Below are positions 1 through 10,100 of a stretch of DNA of 31,202 nt, piece by piece. The DNA comes from Treponema sp. (lineage in GTDB: Bacteria; Spirochaetota; Spirochaetia; Treponematales; Treponemataceae). Within the stretch, counting starts at the first letter, position 1; every line of letters starts with the position of its first letter. The position numbers and the translations under genes were made by a program. The stretch lies in the NCBI GenBank assembly GCA_016294105.1, contig JAEDCN010000030.1, positions 1-31,202 on the forward strand. Reading direction: 5' to 3'. The notes beneath the pieces were generated by a model. It was not told the origin of the DNA and made no database searches. It worked only from the letters and a program-made list of their open reading frames with translations.

Positions 1-68
1 CTCCAATGCACGCTTGCAAAATCATCTATAACATACCTATTTTATCCCACTTTAAACCACCTGTAAAG

Positions 69-97
69 AAAAATCCCGCCACTAGAGAGGTGGCGGG
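69..97 (-). terminator. Intrinsic terminator closing the exporter operon
   Basis: Arms CCCGCCAC (75-82) and GTGGCGGG (90-97) pair perfectly around a 7-nt loop. Read on the minus strand the hairpin is followed by ATTTTTC. It begins 7 nt after the TAA stop of the glycan-binding protein gene (105-107), exactly where the minus-strand operon should end. The first 60 bases of the window beyond it show no gene I can support. Confidence 0.85.
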
Positions 98-104
98 CGG
101 GGGA

Positions 105-1121
105 TTATTGCTTATACTTTTGAATCAAGTTCCAGAGACCATATTCTTTCATAAACTGCAAGATTCTGTCCTTTTGCTGAGAATATGGAGGAAGATCTGG
201 ATCTGTAACAAGAATAGAAGACAAGCAAGTATCCTGCCACTTATTTCCAGGATATACTTCCTTGATGGTAATTTTCACTCTGTTTGTTTTTACGGGTAGT
301 TTAATGCTTGTGTATTTAGCTGCATCTTCAAGTTCATATTCTTGGGAGAATTTTGGTTCACTTGATTCTACGAGAATAGTTTTAACCCTGTTATTATCCT
401 TGAACAAGTGTTTTCTGCGAAAATCTACGAAACCATTAAGGATCTGTAGTTCATCAGAGGGCTTTTTGAATTCAATATCCAAATATTCTCCGATTCCATC
501 TCCTTCTACAGCCTCCACCCAAGGATTGATAGTAGAGTCATAGAAAAAATATTGCCGAACATCTCCATGGTGCTTAAGAAAAATTTTTCCAAGTAAATTT
601 TCTGGAAGATAACTTTGAACTTTTCCTCCAATTGTTTCTAGCAAGGATGAGGATGAGGTAATTTTCTTAATTCCTGCATCATGAGTCACAAAATAGGTAT
701 ATATATTCCACTCTTCATTACCAGAGTTACTGACGACCTCATAGTCCAGTTTCTTCCGTACTGAGGGCCAATCCTTATAGCGTTCAAAATTCTCATGGTC
801 ATTTTCTGTATAGATAACAATATTCTTTCCAAGTAGCAGTGCATGAGGCTTTTCAGTTCCTAAAGTTTCTGCTAAGTAATAATAACCATCCACAACCTTC
901 ACTTTACCTGAAAACACATCTATGACACCATAAGAAGTTCCATCCCACTCAGATTCATGGTAGTGCTCCACTTCTGTCGGACAGAATCTGATAGCAACAT
1001 CTTCGTCTCTATAACTAAAAACTTCTGGCCCTATAATTTCATAAGGATACCAGTTGGTCTCTGCCCACAGACAGCATACGGTAAACAATATCATAAACAT
1101 TATTGTCATTCTCTTTTTCAT
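105..1121 (-). CDS. Exported protein with C-terminal NADase-type glycan-binding (discoidin-like) domain
   Basis: A 338-residue protein, last gene of the operon. Residues 1-20 form a signal peptide with a probable cut after LWA-20. Residues 21 to about 185 are a tyrosine- and acid-rich region I cannot assign. Residues about 187-307 match the NADase-type glycan-binding domain, a beta-sandwich related to F5/8 type C modules: a PW...EGDGIGEYLDI opening, the NGF...LFKDNNRVK stretch, and the KITIKEVYPG...DTCLSSI close. In that family such modules bind carbohydrate and are often fused to secreted enzymes or anchors. The ATG overlaps the stop of the giant upstream gene (ATGA, 1118-1121), with GGTGAG upstream, so the two are probably translationally coupled. 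The product may bind cell wall or host glycan together with the giant protein, which is inference. The domain call is fairly secure; the overall function is unknown. Confidence 0.85.
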   Translation of the reverse strand: MKKRMTIMFMILFTVCCLWAETNWYPYEIIGPEVFSYRDEDVAIRFCPTEVEHYHESEWDGTSYGVIDVFSGKVKVVDGYYYLAETLGTEKPHALLLGKNIVIYTENDHENFERYKDWPSVRKKLDYEVVSNSGNEEWNIYTYFVTHDAGIKKITSSSSLLETIGGKVQSYLPENLLGKIFLKHHGDVRQYFFYDSTINPWVEAVEGDGIGEYLDIEFKKPSDELQILNGFVDFRRKHLFKDNNRVKTILVESSEPKFSQEYELEDAAKYTSIKLPVKTNRVKITIKEVYPGNKWQDTCLSSILVTDPDLPPYSQQKDRILQFMKEYGLWNLIQKYKQ

Positions 1122-4100
1122 GGTCTCACCTTTCCTGTTAGCTGGATATTGAATTCATATCCATTGTATATTCCCCATTCCTTGAATAAATCAAGCTGTT
1201 GTTGAAAATGCCATGCACCTGTTCCAAAAACATTTGGATTATTGTAACCTGAAACTCCATAATCAGACATAGGTCCAAAACATCCTTCTGAACCTGCACC
1301 ACTACCAAAAGGATGATATAAATATCGTCCTGGTGTTACTCCATCATAGCCAGCCTTATTCAACACATTACCTGATAATGTCACTGCATCTGTAAAGATA
1401 CCAACTTGATTTACACCATATTCTGACAAGTGATAATTACTTGAATCAATAAGCCTCATCTTAAAATAATCTGAGACTAATGTGTTTCCGGTATGAACAT
1501 CACCATCAATCGTTACCGTGGTCTCCGAGTTTCTATCTATACTAGTGGCGGCATTTCCCAAAGCTACACTCCAAGTTTCATCTGTAAATAAATCTCGTTT
1601 CCATGCTGAAATTCTAGTATTGTCTCTCTGTTCATAAGTTGTATCATTATCTCCTGTCTTACCATTCTTATAAATTTCAAATGCATCTGCTTCACGTGTA
1701 AATATCAAACCAGCAGTAAAAAATTGATAAGAGCCATCATCCTTTACTGTTACACCCAAACTGTCATTACTTCCTAATCCTGAAATTTTTAATTCTCCAG
1801 TATTCCATATTCCAGTCTGAGAATTCCAAGTACCTCCATTTTCATACATCAACATTTCTCCTAAAATAAGGTTGTAAACTTCATCAGATTGCAATAATTG
1901 ATCACCGATATTGATGAAAGTTGGATTTGATTTAAAATCTGCAATAATTTTTTCATTCCATCCAAATGCACTTTGTAAAACATGATCTGGAATATCTTGT
2001 ATAGATTTAGGAAGCGACGACAGCATACTTTTAACATTTTCAATTCCAATGACCTCTACCAATGCTTTTATTCGAGAACCAGTATATTCGGAACCTTCAA
2101 TTTTTTTACGCCGAACAATTCCATTTTCGTCAACATATTCTTTATACATTGCCTTTTCAGCTGTATCTTCAATGCTACCATCCAATTTAAATAGCCAATA
2201 ATCCGCACTAGAATCATAATTCCCAGCAACGTAGTCGCTGAAGATGGTACTATTACCGTACTGGTAAGCGGCAATGTAGGCATTCAAGTCGTTCTGTAGG
2301 TTCTGATTGCCAGACACTAGACTCATGATGCTTTGAGTATAGCGACTATCTGAGGCCATACTCAGTGCCATCTGGGTGTGGGCGGTGGTGGCAGCTAGGG
2401 TTTCGGCTGACTGCTGGCTTGCTGTGCTGATGATGCCGTTTCGATGGGCTTCGTGCTGGAGAACCAGGCCCAGGGCGAGCTGCTCTTCTGCACTCATTCC
2501 TTCTCGGTATCCAGAAAGGCTCACCACTCGTTGACCTTGTTCGTTGAGCACTGTTTGTGCAACTCCCTCGATTCCTCCAACATCAAGCACGGTGCTTCCT
2601 CCCAAAATGGATGAAAGCTGTTCTGTTGCCACATCATCTCCAAAGCCCCACTGGCTTCGCAGACTATCTCCAATATTCAGACCACTTTTGCTGACATAGC
2701 CTTGTATCCGCCCGTTTATGATATGGTTTCCAAGACCGTCCAAGGCACTGGAAACAACCCCAATTCCCATGTCAGTTCCAACTGTCCCAACGGCCAGCTT
2801 GACTCCTTCATCACCTCCTAGCCGTAATTCCACAAGGCCACTTCGATGATACTCTCCCGTAAGGTTTCCTGCTTCATCCTTTTTCATAAGGCCTTCTATG
2901 CCAAACATCTGTCCAATGTCAGCAAGATTCAGCAGGTTCACCGTTGTTTGTCCAGCAATGGCATACTCCACAGCTGTTTCTGCAAGGCTTCCTACAAAGC
3001 CATTCATGGCTTCCATACTCTGTATCTGCTGAGAATTGAAACCGCTCACCTGCTTCATGTTCAAACTATTCAACAGGTTATTGCTAACAAGACTCACACC
3101 AGTGCTTGTAGCTCCTGCCACAACACCCTTCCAAGTGTTCCAGCTTCCCATTTGGGTAGTAAACATTTCCGTGCTGAAAAAATCACCTGTTCTAATTTTA
3201 CTAAAGTTAATGCTTTGTAGGGTCTGAGTACTTAAAGTGGACAAGGAACTGCTTGCTAAATTCAGTCCTACTGTAGATGCTATTTTTCCAGCAGTGTTGC
3301 TGATATTAGAAATTGAATCCCCTACCCAGCTCGTTCCAGCACCAATAGCCGCACTGGTAACCTTTATAGCTAGCTCCTTGCCAATTTCATCAGCACTCTT
3401 GTATCCCCCGGCGAGATCCATACTGGCAAAAAGTGCATCATCAAGATATCCAAGCCAGACTTGACCTGTTACATTACCTACAATGTTCATGGCAATTTCT
3501 GTAACCTGCCGCAGGGTGGGAGCAGTAAACGACAATCCTCGATCGTCGAACAGCCGCTTGTCGTGGCCGGGTTTGCTCAACTCCTCCATTCCCCTGCGAG
3601 CCTGAATATTGTTCCAGTAGTACTCCACCAAAATGGCTCCCATCTGGCCACTTCCCATATCCTTGAATGCGGCACTTTTGGAGCCAGTGGCATCAGGATT
3701 TTCCACAGTGGTAGGGGCAGTTCCTAGGTGCTGCTCCAGCAAACCATCAGCTCCCAAAATACTTTGTCCCCACAGCTCCAATTCCTTTTGTGCAAGTCCA
3801 AGCTGCAGCAAGGCAGCTTCGCTAGAAGTTGCCTCCACCTTTCGGAGATTTGGGGTATTTGGAGTATACTGCTGGTACATTGGCAGATACTGGGTCTCTT
3901 TAATTGGATTTAGCAGAGTTGCATCCACCACAATGGTACGCCGAATACTTCCATCCACAGTGTAGCCTGCATCACGAGCCAAATACTGCTGCCAGTCCAC
4001 CATAGATTGATTTTGGGAATCGATTCCAGAAAGATACGCTGAAAGCATCTGGTTCAACAATTCCTGTCCGTACTCAGCGGCCTGTCGTCCAGCTACCTCC

Positions 4101-7100
4101 TTCATCAGCTGACTGGTTTTAGCAACCTGTTGTTGGGCCACCAGATGGCTTTCCAGAGTGGCAGTACTCCGATAATTTTTCTTAATTCCAGCTCCTGCAT
4201 TCCTTCCAAGGCTTGCTAAGGTAGAGCTATGGCAGATAAGCTGGTCTAGGTATGAGGTGGCAAGGAGGGATTCTACCACAGTCTCCGTTGTCTTGGAGCT
4301 AATGCCACTTTCCATGCTTCGACTAAGATATGCCAGCTGCTCCTCTACATCGTGCTGATTAAAAGGAGACAAAAACTCAGAGTCGGTAACAAGCTCCTGT
4401 CCTAGGCCCTGAACCAAGCCCTGACGGTGGCTTTCCTGTACCCAAGCCTCTTTTTTTTGGAGAAAATCAAGATAATTTTGTTCCCATTCTCCCTGCCGTT
4501 CCTCCAGCTCCTTTTGGAAGCTTCGTCGCCACAGGGTATATTCCTTATTCAGCTTTTCCTCCACACGCTGCCAGCTCTTCGCTCCTGCTGACAGGGTTTC
4601 CATCACCTCTGCTTCCCATAAGCCTTGGCGACGGTTCAGTAGGTCACGCTCCAGCTGCCACTGATGCTGAGATTGTCCAATTACCTGCAAAGCACTATCT
4701 TCCCAGCCAGCACTTGCCTGCTGTACCATAACGCTTTGTAACCAAGCAGTATATTCTTCGGTACCAGAAGCAACGTCTACCTTTGTATTGTACAACGACT
4801 TGTAGCTGTTGTAAACATTTTCTTTGTACAAGAGATTATTCCAACCCTCACTTCCATAGGCACAGCTTGCAAGATTGGACAGCTGCTGTTGGGTGAAGGT
4901 ATCCATGGCATAAAGGGATTGATACAGTACTTGGTACTCATTCATGGCAAGCTGTCTTTGTACTGTGGAAAGACTTTCATCGGTAGCTTGAGCTTCCAGC
5001 AGCATAAGCTTCTCTCGGTCCTCTTCACTGATTTCCAAACTTTGACCAAGAACTTGATAAAAACCTGTCATGGCAATCTGAGATTTTTCCTGTATATCGA
5101 CAGCCACTTTGGAAAGATTTTCGCCAGATTCCATATAATCATTGCTGAATTTCTGAGCAGCTTGAAGTAATACATCAGTTACCTTTAAAGAGTGGCCTTC
5201 TTCAGAAGCTCTATCGAGACCATTAGTTTCTTGCTCTAATAAGGAGGATAGAAGCTCAGTAGTGAGAAGACCTTCGTATTCGTGCGAAGATACAAATTGA
5301 TTTTGATTAAGCATCTTCTGTACTGCAGCCATGATTGCTTCCACCGTAAGAGCCTGCTTTGTTGATTCTTCCCCAGCAACAGATACGTTTTCTTCATTAC
5401 CATGATAGAAAAAATTAAGCTTTTCCCACTGCTTTTGAAGAGTTTCTTTTCCCTCTTGTAAATTATCCAATAAAATATTTAATGATTCACTTGCCTTAAG
5501 AGCATTTTCTTTATTGCCCTTCATTAAATCATAAATACCATCCTTTACAGCTCCAAGACTAGCGGCTGCATCTGCGGCAACAATACCTATAATAAATGCA
5601 GCACCTGCAGCTACAAATAACCAAGGCTGAAAAAATGCAGCAGCAACAGATAACGCGGCAGCAGAGGCAAAGGCTATTGCTGCATCTCTATTCCGCCTAT
5701 TTTGTTTATCCGCTACATCTTTGCGAATCTCATCTAAAGCAAGCCATTCAACTAAATCCTTTTCCCGCTGCTGCCAGCTTTTTTTATCCAGCAAGTTTGT
5801 TTCTCGATACAGAATATAACGGGCAAGATCTTCCTCCCCGCCCTCCTTTGACAAGATAAAGTCGTAGGCATCGGCCACAAGTTTACATCGTTCATCTTGA
5901 TAAATAGCTTTTATTCCCATACCATGGAAAATATCTCTAGTGGGCAACTGATCTGCTTGGAAAATATCATCATTGAGGATATCAAGGTAGCTTTCATCAC
6001 CTTCCTTTGGAATGGCTGAATAGGCTTTCAGATGAATACTAGCAAGCAGGAGCTTGTTCAAATAATCATCTCCTTTAGCATGGATTTCTTCAAGCCATTG
6101 TCGCACCTCCATTTCTGAACGTGTCACTTGGAGGCTACCATCTACTCGAACAATCGTCTCCGTAGTGTCTGTAAGATATGATTCCAATAGTTGTCTATCC
6201 AAATCCTCTGCAAAAGCCTTCTTGGAATTGACGTATTCGTAAACATCTTCTTCAACTTCATTTCCTTCTTCACCAATACGGATTGTAGTTCCAGTTTTCA
6301 CATAGTTTGTTTCATAACCTAACTCAAAGTGATAGGAATTATTTTCATCAAGACTGAGTCGAATAAGCTCCAAGGTAGGACTGTTGATGCCTTGGGCTAC
6401 AAGCTCCGATGCATCAAGGTCCCCAGAGGAAAGAAGGGAATCATACGAAGAAAAAAGCTTTGCTACATTGAGGTCGTCCTTTAATTCTGCAGCACGAGTG
6501 GCTTCCTCCTGCCGCGCTACCTCCGTAAGGGCTTGGGATAAAATCACTTCCATGAGATACACATTTTCCAAGGCAGTTTTAGAGGATTCTAGCTGAAAAA
6601 GATACTCTTGATTTTGAAGCTGCTGCTCCTTCATCTCAGATAAAATTTCTAAGGCTTTTTGATAACGATTTGTTACTAGCAACATCTCGTTATATCGTTG
6701 CAAGGGGCTGCTATATTCATACTTCTCTTGCTCAGAGTCACTTCCCATGCTTTTCAGATACACTCTAGTGGCCCACTGGTATTTTTCCTCTGCAATCCGA
6801 AGCTCCATCCGAGACTGTAAAAAGGATTGGTAGACAAAATCCAATGTTTCTAGCCTCTGTTGATAAGCTGCAAGGCTTTGATGTACTGCTATCGAGGCAC
6901 TATCATAGCGATTGAATACGGATTGTCTTTGCAGCTCCTTTTGTGCCAGCTGATTTTCCAAGCCTGTTTTTTCCGCTTGTAAATCCTGTGCACTGTTACC
7001 CAATAGCTGGTAGATTTCCACTGGTTCCACAAGGGAACTTTTTATGGTAGATAAATCCTGTAGCGAATATATCTGGCTCAAGTACTGGGAGGAAATTTCT

Positions 7101-10100
7101 TCAGTTTGCTGTACTGAATCCTGTGACAGAATTTCATAAGGATCTTCAGAACAAGATTCCAAAAATGAAATTAATGTATTTCCCAAAGATTGCAGTTCTT
7201 GAATTTTTAGTGAATGTATTCCATCTTTCACAAAAAACTGCTGCAATGATTCCCAATCCCTCTCTGACAACAAGGAACTGTCCTCTATTCCACTACATTT
7301 TTCCAGTAAATTTTCTAAATCACTAAGCGTGCTATCATGAAGATAGCCGTTTTTTAATTCCTCCAAGCTGAGTAAGAAATCATTTTTCTCCAAATCCTCT
7401 CGTTTTAACTTCAAAACAGATTGAAGAAAGAGTAAATCCTCATTGAGACTTTGAATATCAGTTATTTCTTCTAATTTTTGATCAAGAGCCATTTGGAGCT
7501 CCTCAGATAATTGAAAAAAATCCTCCTTCCAGACATATTCATCACTGAGCTGCTGAAAAAATGCACTTCCATCAACTACGGGAAGCTGGTCCAAGGAATT
7601 TGTTTGACTGAGCATTTGTTTTACCACATAATCCAGAAATTTATCTTGGAGCTCTTCATCAAACTGAGAAAAAAGTGGTGATTTCAAAAAGGTAAGTGTT
7701 TCCTTTACATCAAAAAGACTATTTTCCATAGTCTGTAATTCTGTTATGTGCTGTTGAATTTCACTTCGAGACAAAACGACTTCTGTAGAATCTACCGATT
7801 CTGTAAATGCATCCATTAGTGAGGAAGCCCCAGAAGCTATTGTCTCAGGGGATGACTGTAAAGCACCTGTTTCTAGAGGATTTTGAAGACACCAATTTTG
7901 TACCATCACCATTATAAGCTGGTCCAAGGCACTGGCTGCACCACCATGAAGATTTGAACCTACATCATGGAGATTTGCTGCTAAGGCTGAAATCTCACTC
8001 CAAGTTGCACAATTCCAAATATTTTGGTTTGCAAGAATAGTTTTAATTTCATCAAGAGCTTGATTATGCCTTTCGTTTACTATTTCCAAGCGGAAGTTAC
8101 CGTAAGTATCACGAATCAGCTGACGACGTTGAATCTCTTCTTGAGTTTGTACATCCTCCTGCCAGGCTTCACTCTCTCCGTTAAGCAAATATGTTCGGGC
8201 TTCTTGACGAAAAAGTTCCTCTTCCTGCGGAGAAGCTCCCGCAAGTGGTGCCGTACTGAGTAATTCTTCTATTGCATTTGTGTAAACATAATTGCCTTCC
8301 ATCGTTGCCTGCTGGAAAAAGGATTCCACCAAAGCAGTGATTTCCTGGTTCGTCTCTGGTGAAAAACTTTTTTTTAGGCTGTCCAAAACCTTGATGATTT
8401 GGGACTCCAAGACCTCCTTATCAAGCCCCAGTATCACCTCATCAAGAGTTATGATTTGATTTTTTACTTCTTCCACTCGAAGTGCAGCTTCATCAAGTTC
8501 ATCTTGGATGTTAGACAGTTGAACCATTGTCTGCTGGATGACAGAGTGAGCCTCATCCACCAGCAGTTGGGCATTTTTATAATTTTCTTCTGCCTGCTGG
8601 AAAGCTTTTTGTTTTGCCTCAAGTTCCTGTAGTGTTTCCTGGGCAGTTTCCGCCGACGAGGTCGTGGTAGTGGCATAATCCTTCAGAGCCTGGGCCACAG
8701 CTAACTCATCCTGCCAGTAGGACAGGGTGTTTTCAAGCCGCTGAATTTCTGCATCAAGATCGCTGGAGCTTCCCTCCAAAGAAGTGGGATTCACCGCTTC
8801 TAAAAAATTATTTGTGGCAGTTTCAAGATTTTTAAATCCAGCTTCCGCTAGAACAAGCCAGCCAGTGTCTTGGTGCAAAAGGATTTCACTACTATCCCAC
8901 AAATTTTTATCAAAATCAATGTTTATCAAAGAAGACTTGGCCAAATAAGAAGTAATTTCATCTCCAGACAGGTTTACGTTCAGTCTCTCCAGTTCAGGAA
9001 GCAGTGCTTGCAAAGCATTTCTTCGATTCTGATCCGCTACAATTTTTCTTTGTAATTCTCGTATTTCTACCAATGGTGTGGATGTAGTATAGGTATCATA
9101 TGAACCATAGGACTGCAACTTATGTAGAGCATTTTCACTTGACTGGATACTGTTTTCCAGCTGCAGGATTTCTTTTTCAACTTCATTTTTGATTTTGGCA
9201 AGATATGCTGTCTTCCACTGTTTGATTTGACTTTCCAACTTTTTTCTTGTATCAGAGGAACTTAAATATTCCAAATCGATTTCACTTTTACCGCTGGAAT
9301 TTGTTGCAAAGGTTTCAGCAAGACCTTCGAGAGTACCTTGGGAAAAAAAGCTCTTGTATTTTGCAGTGTCCTCGGTTTTCCAATAGGAATAGACCTTGTT
9401 ATATTTTTGAGCCCAGTTGCTGTACCAGTTTTCTACCCCCTGGTAGCAGGAGGCTAAGAGACTACGCATCTGGTTGTACACATTGGCAGACAGTACCGCC
9501 ATCTCCTCCTTACGCTGGATTTCTTCCTGCAAGGAAAGCACCAATTCTTCTTGAGCAGTCTGAATTTCTAGCTCCTGCTCCAGCTGGGACTGACTCCATT
9601 CCTCCATTCCCTGCTGAAATTCCTCCATAATCTCATTTTCCCAGTCTTGGCGAGCAGCTTGGAGTTTTTGAAAGGCTTCTAGCCAGGCTTCTTCTCCAGC
9701 CTCGTAGGTTTCAAGGGCATCCTGTTCCCACTGACTTCGATGGCTCAAGAATTCCACCTCCACCTTGTCCCACACTGCAAGCCCTTCCTCCAACTGACGA
9801 TGGAATTCCTGTGCCCATTGGTCTCCTGCCACAAGAATCTCACCTTCTTCCAGCTGGTTTTCTGCCACATCATCCTGAAAATCCTGAAAAAGCTCCTTTA
9901 CAGCAATTTCCGTAGAAGCCTTTGCCTCCTGAATCAAGGTGAGAGCAATGTTGTCCGCAGATTCCTTGGCACTGGCTGCCCGAAGGGATTCCCGGTCATA
10001 CAAAAGGTTTCCCAGTAAATCCATGGTTTCTGAGCGGAGAATCAAATCGTATTCCGTGGCAAGGTAAGCTTGGTAGCTAGTGGCAGCCTGCTGAGCCAGT

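Noticed and set aside
2846..3220. Plus-strand frames inside the giant gene (also 3633-3965 and 9247-9630)
   Set aside because: They are shadows of the coiled-coil and globular coding frame, with odd composition and no upstream signals.
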